From JADJVL01 sp046331545 (GTDB lineage Bacteria > Acidobacteriota > Holophagae > Holophagales > Holophagaceae), in contig JAXLQR010000002.1 in the NCBI GenBank assembly GCA_046331545.1, forward strand, positions 620,001 to 684,000: a DNA stretch of 64,000 bases, given 5' to 3'. The notes under the pieces are model-generated. The model did not search any database, had not been told where the DNA came from, and saw only the letters and a program-made list of their open reading frames with translations. Shown one piece after another: positions 9,098 to 17,106 of the stretch. How positions within the stretch are numbered: position 1 is the stretch's first letter; every line of letters starts with the position of its first letter. Made by a program: the position numbers and the translations under genes.

Positions 9098-11506
9098 ATG
9101 ACCGTCTTCCTCAACGATCTCGCCTACGCCTTCCGCGGGCTGCTCCGGACCCCCGGTTTCACCCTGGTGGCGGTGCTCACGCTGGCCCTGGGCATGGGGG
9201 CGAACACCGCCATCTTCAGCCTGGTGGACCGGCTCCTGCTGCGGCCCCTGCCCCTGCCCGAGCCGGGCCGCCTCATGGTGGTGACCGAGTACAGCAGCGG
9301 CAGCGGCGCGCCCCGGGACAACCTCTCCTGGCCCGACTTCGAGGACCTGCGCCGGGACGCCACCGCGTTCACCGGCCTCGCGGCGACCCGCAACGCCGGC
9401 GTGAACCTCACCGGGGACGGCGAGCCCGAGCAGCTCCGGGCCGGGATGGTGACGCCGAACTTCTTCGACGTGCTGCAGGTGGCGCCCCGGCTCGGCAGGA
9501 CCTTCACCGGCGAGGAGGGGAAGCCCGGCGGCCCCCGGGGCGTCCTCCTCACCGACGCCCTGTGGCGCCGCCGCTTCGGGGCGGACCCCGCCCTCGTCGG
9601 CCGCAGCCTGCGCCTGGATGGCGAGGACGTGCCCGTGCTCGGCGTCCTTCCCCCGGGCTTCGAGTTTCCCTACCAGCTCCGGGGCGCGGAGCTCTTCCTG
9701 CCCCTCGCCCTCAGCCCGGACCAGCTCAGGGCGCGGGGGTCCCACTTCCTCGGCGGCGTGGGGCGCCTGAAACCCGGCGTGGGAGTGGAGGCCGCGCGGC
9801 AGGAGGTCGCCGCCCTCGTCGCCCGCCTCACCCAGGCCTATCCAGAGACCAACGCCAACTACGTCGGCAAGGTGGTGCCCCTCCAGGAGGAGGTGGTGCG
9901 GCGCTCGCGGCCGCTCATGTGGACCCTCCTGGGCGCGGTGGGCTTCGTGCTGCTCATCGCCTGCGCCAACGTGGCGAACCTGCTGCTGGCCCGCAGCGCG
10001 GGCCGGGAGCGCGAGCTCGCCATCCGCGCCGCCCTGGGCGCGGACCGCCGCCGCCTCGTGGCCCAGCTCCTCACCGAGAGCCTCGTCCTGGGCCTCGCCG
10101 GGGCGATCCTGGGCCTCCTCCTGGCCCAGGCCGCGGCGGGGGGGCTGCTCCAGCTTCTTCCCCTGCGCGTCCCCGCCGCCGAGCCGCTGCTGGACGGCCG
10201 CGTGCTGGCCTTCACCGGATCCCTGGCCCTGGGCACGGTGCTGGTCTTCGGCGCCCTTCCCGCCTTCCAGGCCACCCGCGCGGACCTGCAGGAAGGCCTC
10301 CGGGAAGGCGCGAAGGGCAGCGCGTCGCCGGTGCACCAGCGCCTGCGCGCGGGCCTGGTGGCCGCGGAGGTGGCCCTCGCCACGGCCCTGCTCGTCAGCG
10401 CCGGGCTCATGCTGCGCAGCCTGTGGGACCTGGAGCGGGTGGACCCCGGCTTCCGGGCCGAAGGCGTGGCGGCGGCCTCCCTGGACCTGCCCCCGCGCAA
10501 GTACCCCGACGCCGCCGCCCGCCGGGCCTTCGTCGGCCGCGTCCTCCAGCGCCTCCAGGCCTCTCCCGGGGTCCAGTCGGTGGCCGCGGCGGACCTCATC
10601 CCGCTGAACGGGATGACCACCTCCAGCTCCTACGCCGTGGAAGGGCTTCCGGACACGGACCGGCCCCCGGTGGCCCTGCACCAGGACGTCTCGCCGGACT
10701 ACTTCCGGACCCTGGGCATCCCCGTCCTGAGGGGCCGGCCCTTCGAACCCGGGGACAGCGGGGTGGTGATGGTCAGCGAATCCCTGGCACGCCACCACTG
10801 GCCGGGGCAGGACGCGGTGGGCAAGCGCCTCTCCCTCTCGGGCTCCGGCGGGCCCTGGCTGACGGTGGTGGGCGTGGCCGCCGACGTCCGCTACGAGAGC
10901 CTGGCGGAGGCTCCCGCCAGCCAGTTCTACCTGCCCCTGCTGGATCCCGCCGCGGATGGGGACCGCATCCCGCTGCTCACGGTGGCGGCCCGGGGGACGA
11001 GCGCGGCGGCCCTGAAGCCCCTCCTCAAGGCGGCCCTCCGGGAGGCGGATCCGGAACTGCCCGTCACCCGGCTGCGGACCCTGGGGGAGCTCCTCGACCA
11101 GGACCGCCGGGACGCGCGGTCGCGCGGCATCCTCTTCACCCTCTTCGCGGCGCTCGCCCTGGTCCTCGCGGGGGTGGGGATCTACGGCGTCACCAGCACG
11201 CTGGTGGCCCAGCGCACCCGGGAGATCGGGATCCGCATGGCCCTGGGCGCCCAGGTGCGGGACGTGCTGGGCATGGTCCTCGCCCAGGGGCTTCGCACCC
11301 TCGCCCTGGGCTCGGCCCTCGGCCTCGCGGCCACGCTGGCCCTCGGCCGCCTGCTGCGGAGCCAGGTCGCCGGCCTCGCCGCGGCCGATCCCCTCACCTG
11401 CGCCGCCGTCCTCGCCACCCTCGCCGCGGTGGCCCTCGCCGCCACCCTCCTGCCCGCCCTGCGCGCGGCGAAGGTGGACCCGGCGGTGGCGCTGCGCACG
11501 GAGTGA
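9098..11506 (+). CDS. Double FtsX/MacB permease (ADOP type), copy 2
   Basis: 802 residues, ATG at 9098 behind GGAGG, 13 bases after copy 1. Same plan as the preceding gene: TM1 with LALGMGANTAIFSLVDRLLL, first periplasmic domain, FtsX block (VLLIACANVANLLLARSAGR), second periplasmic domain and C-terminal FtsX block (AQRTREIGIRMALGAQVRDV). The two permeases are clearly paralogous but well diverged, which suggests an old tandem duplication and perhaps a heterodimeric transporter. The C-terminal half is slightly better conserved than the periplasmic parts, as is usual in the family. Confidence 0.93.
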   Translation: MTVFLNDLAYAFRGLLRTPGFTLVAVLTLALGMGANTAIFSLVDRLLLRPLPLPEPGRLMVVTEYSSGSGAPRDNLSWPDFEDLRRDATAFTGLAATRNAGVNLTGDGEPEQLRAGMVTPNFFDVLQVAPRLGRTFTGEEGKPGGPRGVLLTDALWRRRFGADPALVGRSLRLDGEDVPVLGVLPPGFEFPYQLRGAELFLPLALSPDQLRARGSHFLGGVGRLKPGVGVEAARQEVAALVARLTQAYPETNANYVGKVVPLQEEVVRRSRPLMWTLLGAVGFVLLIACANVANLLLARSAGRERELAIRAALGADRRRLVAQLLTESLVLGLAGAILGLLLAQAAAGGLLQLLPLRVPAAEPLLDGRVLAFTGSLALGTVLVFGALPAFQATRADLQEGLREGAKGSASPVHQRLRAGLVAAEVALATALLVSAGLMLRSLWDLERVDPGFRAEGVAAASLDLPPRKYPDAAARRAFVGRVLQRLQASPGVQSVAAADLIPLNGMTTSSSYAVEGLPDTDRPPVALHQDVSPDYFRTLGIPVLRGRPFEPGDSGVVMVSESLARHHWPGQDAVGKRLSLSGSGGPWLTVVGVAADVRYESLAEAPASQFYLPLLDPAADGDRIPLLTVAARGTSAAALKPLLKAALREADPELPVTRLRTLGELLDQDRRDARSRGILFTLFAALALVLAGVGIYGVTSTLVAQRTREIGIRMALGAQVRDVLGMVLAQGLRTLALGSALGLAATLALGRLLRSQVAGLAAADPLTCAAVLATLAAVALAATLLPALRAAKVDPAVALRTE

Positions 11507-11526
11507 GCCGCTAAGCTGGACGCACC

Positions 11527-11931
11527 ATGCCCGGCTATGCCACGAGATCCACGGCCCGGAAGCTCGGCCTCGCGCCGGGGATGCGGGTCTGCGTCGTGGA
11601 CGGGCCGGCGCCCTACGAGACCCTCGCGGGGCCCCTGCCGCCGGACCTCCACGTCACCGAGGGCCTCGGCGCCGGGGCTGCCTTCGTGCATGGCTTCTTC
11701 ACCGCCCGGACGCGGCTCGCCGCCTGCCTGGCCCAGGTCCGACGGGAGCTCGCCCCCGACGGCGTGCTCTGGATCTCCTGGCCGAAAAAGGCCTACCGGG
11801 TGCCCACCGACCTCACCGAGGACGCGATCCGGGTCGAGGCCCTGCCCCTGGGATTCGTGGACGTGAAGGTTTGCGCGGTCACCGAGGTCTGGTCGGGGCT
11901 CAAGCTGATGATCCGCCGGGAGCTGCGGTGA
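11527..11931 (+). CDS. DUF3052-type small protein
   Basis: 134 residues, ATG at 11527, 20 bases after the second permease. The sequence (ARKLGLAPGMRVCVVDGPAPY, with WISWPKKAYRVPTDLTED further on) matches my recollection of the DUF3052 family, small cytoplasmic proteins without known function. No signal peptide or membrane segment is present. The stop overlaps the GTG start of the response regulator (GTGA), so it is translated in the same operon. Whether it takes part in the export or signalling step is unknown. Confidence 0.75.
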   Translation: MPGYATRSTARKLGLAPGMRVCVVDGPAPYETLAGPLPPDLHVTEGLGAGAAFVHGFFTARTRLAACLAQVRRELAPDGVLWISWPKKAYRVPTDLTEDAIRVEALPLGFVDVKVCAVTEVWSGLKLMIRRELR

Positions 11932-13283
11932 GCCCAGGGCGGATCCTGGTGGCGGACGACCAGGCGGACGTGCGGGAGGCTCTCCGGCTCCTCCTCAAGG
12001 GCGAGGGCTTCGCGGTGGACGGCGTGGAATCGCCGAAGGCCGCCCTCGCCGCCCTCGAGGCCGGCGGGCGCCTCGCCCCGGACCTCCTGCTGATGGACAT
12101 GAACTATGGCCGGGACACCACCAGCGGCGCCGAGGGCCTGGAGCTGCTCGACCGGGTCCGGGCGCTGGACGCGGACCTTCCGGTGGTGGTGATGACGGGC
12201 TACGGCTCCATCGAGCTGGCGGTGGAGGCCATGCGCCGGGGCGCGAAGGACTTCGTGCAGAAGCCCTGGGAGAACGCGCGGCTGCTGGCCATCCTGCGCA
12301 CCCAGCTGGAGCTGGCGCGGGCCCTGAAGGCCGCGCGCCGCCTCGAGGCGGGCAACCGGCTGCTCCAGGGCGAGGCCGAGGCCTTCGTGGCCCGGTCCCG
12401 GGCCATGGCCCAGGTCGGCGCCACCCTGGCCAAGGTGGCGCCCACGGACGCCAACGTGCTCCTGCTCGGGGAGAACGGCACCGGCAAGAGCCTCGCGGCG
12501 CGGATCCTCCACGAGGCCTCGGCCCGGGCGGCGGGCCCCTTCGTGACCCTCAACGCCGGGGGGCTGAGCGAAGGCGTTCTCGAGAGCGAGCTCTTCGGCC
12601 ACGTGAAGGGCGCCTTCACCGACGCGAAGGCCGACCGCCCGGGCCGCTTCGAACTGGCGGAGGGCGGCACGCTCTTCCTCGACGAGATCGGCAACGCTCC
12701 CCTCTCCCTCCAGGCGCGGCTGCTCCGGGTGCTGGAGACCGGCGAATACGAGCGGGTGGGCTCGAGCCGGACGCTCCGGGCCGACGTGCGCCTCGTATGC
12801 GCCACCAACGCGGACCTGGAGGCCGAGGTCCGGGCCGGCCGCTTCCGCCAGGACCTGCGCTTCCGCATCAACACGATCCAGGTGGTCCTGCCGCCCCTGC
12901 GGGAGCGGCCCGAGGACCTGGAGCCCCTGCTGGACCACTTCCTCCGCCGCCACGCCGCGCGCTACCGCAGGCCCCTTCCGGCCGTGCCGGCCGAAGCCCT
13001 CGGCGCCTTGAGGTCCCACGGATGGCCCGGGAACGTGCGGGAGCTGGACCATGCGGCGGAACGGGCGGTGCTGCTGGGAGGAGACACCCTGCGCGCCGCG
13101 GATTTCGGACTGCAGCCCCCCGGGCCGGGGGCGGCCGACGACCTGAGCCTCGAGGAGATGGAGGCGATGGTGATCCGGAAGGCCCTGGCCAGGGCGGGAA
13201 GCGCCACGGCCGCCGCGGAGCTCCTGGGCCTCTCCCGCAGCGCAATGTACCGGCGGATGCAGCGCTACGGCATCAGCGCCTGA
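11928..13283 (+). CDS. Sigma-54-dependent response regulator (NtrC family)
   Basis: 451 residues from GTG 11928, overlapping the upstream stop. The receiver domain (1-125) has DD at 10-11, the phospho-acceptor Asp57 (LLLMDMN) and a conserved Lys in QKPW. The AAA+ domain has Walker A GENGTGKS (183-190), a GAFTDA loop (230-235) in place of the classic GAFTGA sigma-54 contact loop, and Walker B LFLDEIG. A Fis-type helix-turn-helix ends the protein (AAELLGLSRSAMYRRMQRYG). GAFTDA is, as I recall, common in regulators of Bacteroidota and Acidobacteria. It probably activates the -24/-12 promoter at 4669 and hence its own operon. The cognate kinase begins 1 base downstream. Confidence 0.95.
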   Translation: MSPGRILVADDQADVREALRLLLKGEGFAVDGVESPKAALAALEAGGRLAPDLLLMDMNYGRDTTSGAEGLELLDRVRALDADLPVVVMTGYGSIELAVEAMRRGAKDFVQKPWENARLLAILRTQLELARALKAARRLEAGNRLLQGEAEAFVARSRAMAQVGATLAKVAPTDANVLLLGENGTGKSLAARILHEASARAAGPFVTLNAGGLSEGVLESELFGHVKGAFTDAKADRPGRFELAEGGTLFLDEIGNAPLSLQARLLRVLETGEYERVGSSRTLRADVRLVCATNADLEAEVRAGRFRQDLRFRINTIQVVLPPLRERPEDLEPLLDHFLRRHAARYRRPLPAVPAEALGALRSHGWPGNVRELDHAAERAVLLGGDTLRAADFGLQPPGPGAADDLSLEEMEAMVIRKALARAGSATAAAELLGLSRSAMYRRMQRYGISA

Positions 13284-13284
13284 C

Positions 13285-14601
13285 ATGGGCCTCTCCCACG
13301 ACCGCCGCATCCAGCTCCTCGCCCTCGCGGGCGGCGCCCCGGCCGTGGTCCTGGCGGGCCTCCTCCTCGCGCGGGCCGGGTGGCCGGGATGGGTGGCGCT
13401 CGGACTCTTCGCGGGGGTCCTCGCGGCCTGGTGGACCGGCGCGCGCCTCGCCCAACGACGGACGCTCCGCCCCCTGCAGACGGTCTCCAACCTCCTCGCC
13501 GCCCTGCGGGAGGGGGACTTCTCCTTCCGCGGCCGGGACGCGGACCGGGACGACGCCCTGGGCTCGGTCTTCCTGGAGCTCAACACCCTCGCCGACCTCC
13601 TCCAGTCCCAGCGCATCGGTGCCCTGGAGGCCACCGCCCTGCTCCGCGCGGTGATGGCCGAGATCCCCACCGCGGTCTTCGCCTTCGACGGGCAGGGCCG
13701 CCTGCGCCTGGTGAACCGGGCGGGGGAGCTGGCGCTGGGCCGGCCCTCGGAGCGCCTCGTGGGCAGCACCGCGGAGGAGGTGGGCCTGCAGGAGGCGCTG
13801 GCCGGCCCGGGCGTCCAGGACCTGGCCCTGCCCGGGGGCGCCGGGCGATTCGACGTGCGGCGCTCGGCCTTCCGCCAGGGCGGCCTGCCCCACACCCTGC
13901 TGGTGCTCAACGACCTCACCCGGCCCCTCCGGGAGGAGGAACGCCAGGCCTGGCAGCGCCTGGTGCGGGTGCTGAGCCATGAGTTCAACAATTCCCTCGC
14001 CCCGATCCAGTCCCTCTCCGGAAGCCTGGCGGCGCTGGTGAGGCGCGATCCGCCTCCGGCGGACCTGAGGGAGGACCTGCTCTCGGGCCTGGAGGTCATC
14101 GCGTCGCGCAGCGGCTCCCTGCAGCGCTTCCTGGAGGCCTACGCCCGCCTGGCGAAGCTCCCGCGACCGCGGCTTGAGCCGGTGGACCTGGGCGCCCTGG
14201 CCCGCCGGGTGGCGGCGCTGGAATCCCGCGTGCGGGTGACCGTGGCGCCCGGGCCGGAGGTCGCCCTGGCCGCGGACGGCGACCAGCTCCAGCAGGTGCT
14301 CGTGAACCTCGTGAGGAACGCCGCGGAGGCCTCCCTGGAGACCGGCGGCGGCGTGGCGCTGGCCTGGGGGCGGGACGGCGAGGCGGCCTGGGTCGCGGTG
14401 GAGGACGAGGGGCCGGGGCCCCCGCCCGCGGCCAACCTCTTCGTGCCCTTCTTCACCACCAAGCCCGGGGGCAGCGGCATCGGCCTGGCCCTGAGCCGGC
14501 AGATCGCGGAGGCCCACGGCGGCTCGCTGCTCCTGGAGCCGCGCCCCGGCGGCCCTGGAGCCCGGGCCCTGCTGCGCCTGCCGGTCGCGCAAAGGGCCTG
14601 A
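13285..14601 (+). CDS. NtrY-like sensor histidine kinase
   Basis: 438 residues. Two membrane helices at the N-terminus (about 9-29 and 34-52) with hardly any periplasmic loop between them are followed by a HAMP-like linker, a PAS domain (about 118-212, AEIPTAVFAFDGQGRL) and the kinase core. The phospho-acceptor is His232 in VLSHEFNNSLAP. N, G1 and G2 boxes are NLVRNAAEA, VEDEGPGPP and GSGIGLALS. The lack of a periplasmic sensor suggests it reads a signal in the membrane or cytoplasm, as proposed for kinases that sense envelope stress. It should phosphorylate the regulator encoded immediately upstream. Confidence 0.94.
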   Translation: MGLSHDRRIQLLALAGGAPAVVLAGLLLARAGWPGWVALGLFAGVLAAWWTGARLAQRRTLRPLQTVSNLLAALREGDFSFRGRDADRDDALGSVFLELNTLADLLQSQRIGALEATALLRAVMAEIPTAVFAFDGQGRLRLVNRAGELALGRPSERLVGSTAEEVGLQEALAGPGVQDLALPGGAGRFDVRRSAFRQGGLPHTLLVLNDLTRPLREEERQAWQRLVRVLSHEFNNSLAPIQSLSGSLAALVRRDPPPADLREDLLSGLEVIASRSGSLQRFLEAYARLAKLPRPRLEPVDLGALARRVAALESRVRVTVAPGPEVALAADGDQLQQVLVNLVRNAAEASLETGGGVALAWGRDGEAAWVAVEDEGPGPPPAANLFVPFFTTKPGGSGIGLALSRQIAEAHGGSLLLEPRPGGPGARALLRLPVAQRA

Positions 14602-14636
14602 CGGAGGCGCGGCGTTCCAGGCAAGATGGGGGGACC

Positions 14637-15593
14637 ATGCCCGCCCAGCCCAGCGTCCATCCCCTCGAGGCCCTGCTCCACGAATGCCGCAAGGTCATCG
14701 TGGGCCAGCCCCTGCTGCTCAACCGCCTCGTGGTGGCGCTGCTCTGCCGGGGCCACGTCCTGCTGGAGGGCCTGCCCGGCCTGGCGAAGACCCGGACCAT
14801 CAAGACGCTGGCCTCGGCCAGCCACCTGGGCTTCCGGCGGATCCAGTTCACCCCCGATCTGCTGCCCAGCGACGTGGTGGGCACCCTGGTCTTCGACCCC
14901 AAGGCCCTGACCTTCACGCCGAAGAAGGGCCCGGTCTTCACGAACCTGCTTCTCGCCGACGAGATCAACCGCGCCCCCTCCAAGGTGCAGAGCGCGCTGC
15001 TGGAGGCCATGGAGGAGCGCCAGGTGACCCTCGGCGAAGAGAGCTTTCGCCTGCCGGAGCCTTTCCTGGTGCTGGCCACCCAGAACCCCATCGAGCAGGA
15101 GGGCACCTTCCCCCTGCCCGAGGCGCAGATGGACCGCTTCCTCTTCAAGCTGCGCATCGACTACCCCAGCCAGACCGAGGAGATCGAGGTGCTGCGCAGG
15201 GCTGACGGCCGCGAGGAGGCGGTGCAGCCGGTGGTGGACGGCACCCTGCTGGGCCGTGCCAGCGCCGAGGCGGGCAGGGTGCAGCTGGATGACGCCGTGC
15301 GCGGCTACATGGTGAAGCTGGTGCAGGCCACCCGCACGGGCCACGGCAAGGCCTGGAAAGGCCGGGAGCTCCTGCGCTGCGGCGCCAGCCCGCGCGCCAG
15401 CCTGGCCCTCCAGAGCGCGTCGAAGGCCTTCGCCTACCTGAGCGGCCGGGGCCACGTGCTCCCCGACGACGTGGTCGCCCTGCTGCCGGACGTGCTGCGC
15501 CACCGCCTGCTCCTGACCTTCGAGGCCGAGGCCGACGGCGTGACCACCGACGAGGTCATCGCCCGGCTGCTGGAAAGCGTGCCCCGCCCCTAG
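14637..15593 (+). CDS. moxR: MoxR-family AAA+ ATPase
   Basis: 318 residues. MoxR ATPases are chaperone-like AAA+ proteins that usually act with a DUF58/VWA-domain partner. Visible are the family's KVIVGQ region, Walker A GLPGLAKT, Walker B LLADEINRA, KVQSALLEAMEERQVT, and the sensor region LATQNPIEQEGTFPLPEAQ. The usual partner genes (DUF58, von Willebrand proteins, transglutaminase) do not follow; the next gene is a small secreted protein. It begins 35 bases after the kinase and may still be co-transcribed, but a functional link to the export system is not evident. Confidence 0.93.
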   Translation: MPAQPSVHPLEALLHECRKVIVGQPLLLNRLVVALLCRGHVLLEGLPGLAKTRTIKTLASASHLGFRRIQFTPDLLPSDVVGTLVFDPKALTFTPKKGPVFTNLLLADEINRAPSKVQSALLEAMEERQVTLGEESFRLPEPFLVLATQNPIEQEGTFPLPEAQMDRFLFKLRIDYPSQTEEIEVLRRADGREEAVQPVVDGTLLGRASAEAGRVQLDDAVRGYMVKLVQATRTGHGKAWKGRELLRCGASPRASLALQSASKAFAYLSGRGHVLPDDVVALLPDVLRHRLLLTFEAEADGVTTDEVIARLLESVPRP

Positions 15594-15611
15594 GCCCCGC
15601 CCCTAGGCCAC

Positions 15612-15644
15612 GTCCAGGATCGGGACACCGTCCAGAATCGGGAC
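15612..15644. repeat. Two direct 15-bp repeats with GTCC...GGAC dyads (candidate activator sites)
   Basis: GTCCAGGATCGGGAC (15612-15626) and GTCCAGAATCGGGAC (15630-15644) lie 18 bases centre to centre and differ at one base. Each carries a GTCC-N7-GGAC dyad. The shared core ATCGGGAC also occurs in the dyad at 4589-4604 upstream of the export operon. The distance to the -24 box at 15881 is about 240 bases, compatible with enhancer action by DNA looping. Confidence 0.5.
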
Positions 15645-15880
15645 GGATCCCACGCGGGCCGGCCCTGCCCGGAGCCTCGGAATGCGTGGCAGGGAAAGGG
15701 TTTCGGGGACGCCTCCGTTCCAGGCACGCATGTTCCTTGGCGGGCCGCTGGGCCAAGGTTTCTCCAAGAAGAAATCAGCATTCCCGGTCCTTTCCTCCAC
15801 CCCTTCCTCCGGCAGGTCGCGCCTCCCGAACCCACGCCCAAGCCTCTCCTCCGCCTCTCCAGGGACTCCCCGCGGGCCCC

Positions 15881-15895
15881 TGGTATTGGCTTTGC
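15881..15895 (+). promoter_or_regulatory. Candidate sigma-54 promoter
   Basis: TGGTATTGGCTTTGC gives TGG and TTGC at exact -24/-12 spacing, with the invariant GG and GC present; the rest of the -24 box (TATT for CACG) is poor. Transcription would start near 15907, about 59 bases ahead of the ATG at 15966. Confidence 0.45.
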
Positions 15896-15965
15896 CATCC
15901 AGGAGGGCGCGCTCCCCGCGCACCCCCGGCGATCCCGCCGGGTCCACGCATCCCTGGAGGTTCCC

Positions 15966-16622
15966 ATGCGCCCGGCCCTTTCCCTGCTCGCAGTCTGTCT
16001 CGCGCTGCCCGCCCTCGCGGCGGCGCCGCCGCCGGGAGTCGTCCCCGCGATCTCCCTCGAAGCGGCCCGTCCCGCGGTGCAGTCCCTGGTGCTGACCCTG
16101 GACGATGGCGCCGTGATCACCCTTTCCGGCGCGCAGCTAGGGGGCGAGCAGGGCGGCTTCCTGGTCTGGAACAGCTTCGGCGTCACGCAGATCGCCATGG
16201 CCTACCTCGCCAGCCGCGGGGACAACACCCTCAGCCCCGACGACATCTGGGCGGCCTGGTCGCCGGTCGCGGACGCGGAGGGCCCCGTGGCCTTCCTGGT
16301 GACCGGCGCGACCCTCACGCCCCTCGGCGGGGCCGCCCCCGGCGCCCGGACCCAGCGCGCCAAGCTCGCCGGCCTCACCGTGACCCTCACCAACGGCAGG
16401 ACCCGCAGCATGCCCCTGAAGATGCTCGAGGACTCCATCAACGGCGTCCTCGCCTGGGGCGACGCCACCATCAAGTCCACGCTGGTGCCCTTCTACGATT
16501 CGCGCCCCTGGCTGCGGTCCAGCTCGAGCACCGTGCTCACGCGGTGGAACACGATGGATGCGGGTGGCGAACTGCCGGGCACGATGACCAAGCCCCAGTG
16601 CGTGCCCGACGGCTGGCCCTGA
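15966..16622 (+). CDS. Secreted protein with C-terminal KPQCxPxGWP motif
   Basis: 218 residues, ATG behind GGAGG. A Sec signal peptide (LSLLAVCLALPALAAA) directs it outside the cytoplasm. The region of about residues 39-97 (VLTLDDGAVITLSGA, then GGFLVWNSFGV) and the last residues (TKPQCVPDGWP) are closely echoed in the small protein at 16806, which lacks a signal peptide. The middle (about 100-170) seems to repeat the LTxxDGR theme a second time (LTVTLTNGRTRSMPLKMLED). I do not recognise the family. The single mature cysteine is four residues from a proline-rich C-terminus. Preceded by the candidate sigma-54 promoter. Confidence 0.75.
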   Translation: MRPALSLLAVCLALPALAAAPPPGVVPAISLEAARPAVQSLVLTLDDGAVITLSGAQLGGEQGGFLVWNSFGVTQIAMAYLASRGDNTLSPDDIWAAWSPVADAEGPVAFLVTGATLTPLGGAAPGARTQRAKLAGLTVTLTNGRTRSMPLKMLEDSINGVLAWGDATIKSTLVPFYDSRPWLRSSSSTVLTRWNTMDAGGELPGTMTKPQCVPDGWP

Positions 16623-16743
16623 GGCGCGGCCGGGGTTCCTGATCCCCGGGGCCGGACGCGGGCTGTCCCGCCGGGCCCCGGGGCCCCCGCCCGGGCGGGG
16701 GGCGCCGCTTCCGCCAGGTGCCGGCGGGTTCCCCGGATTCCCG

Positions 16744-16772
16744 TTGACGGGGCTGGGCCCTTCCCCTAGGTT
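16744..16772 (+). promoter_or_regulatory. Sigma-70-type promoter for the small KPQC protein
   Basis: TTGACG at 16744-16749, a 17-base spacer, then TAGGTT at 16767-16772 (5/6 and 4/6 matches). Transcription would start about 26 bases before the ATG at 16806. This contrasts with the -24/-12 site in front of the secreted paralogue. Confidence 0.5.
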
Positions 16773-16805
16773 CGAGGCCATCACCCGATGCAACCTGGAG
16801 GCTCC

Positions 16806-17099
16806 ATGAACGCGGCCAAGCAGCGCCCGAAGATCAAATCCATCACGATCCTCCTCGAGGACGGCCGCACGAAGGTGATCGAAGGGGCCGCGCTGGAGGA
16901 CCCGAAGGGCGGCGCGCTGGTCTGGAACGACTTCGGCGCCAAGAAGGTCATGAAGGCCGCCTACAAGCAGAATGGCGAGGACCACAAGGCGGCGAAGGTG
17001 GACCAGGTCTGGGACGGGACCGGCACCGCGTTCGCCGCGGCGGAGGAACTCCCCGCGGTGATGGACAAGCCGCAGTGCGATCCGGGCGGATGGCCCTGA
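16806..17099 (+). CDS. Small cytoplasmic paralogue with C-terminal KPQCxPxGWP motif
   Basis: 97 residues from the ATG at 16806, which follows a GGAGG Shine-Dalgarno; an earlier ATG at 16788 lacks one. It has no signal peptide. It is a one-domain version of the preceding secreted protein: ITILLEDGRTKVIEGAALED aligns with the LTLDDGAVITLSGAQLGG segment, GGALVWNDFGAKKVM with GGFLVWNSFGVTQIA, VDQVWDG with PDDIWAAW, and the ends DKPQCDPGGWP and TKPQCVPDGWP match. The family is unknown to me. It is convergent with the Ser/Thr kinase gene; only 7 bases separate the two stops. Confidence 0.75.
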   Translation: MNAAKQRPKIKSITILLEDGRTKVIEGAALEDPKGGALVWNDFGAKKVMKAAYKQNGEDHKAAKVDQVWDGTGTAFAAAEELPAVMDKPQCDPGGWP

Positions 17100-17106
17100 T
17101 GGAACG

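Larger units (their letters stand above)
15594..15965. other. 372-base gene-free region upstream of the secreted KPQC protein
   Basis: Pyrimidine-rich, with no convincing coding frame. It holds two tandem copies of a dyad-bearing 15-mer (15612-15644) and a -24/-12 promoter (15881-15895), both listed separately. The GGAGG Shine-Dalgarno of the next gene is at its end. Confidence 0.6.
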
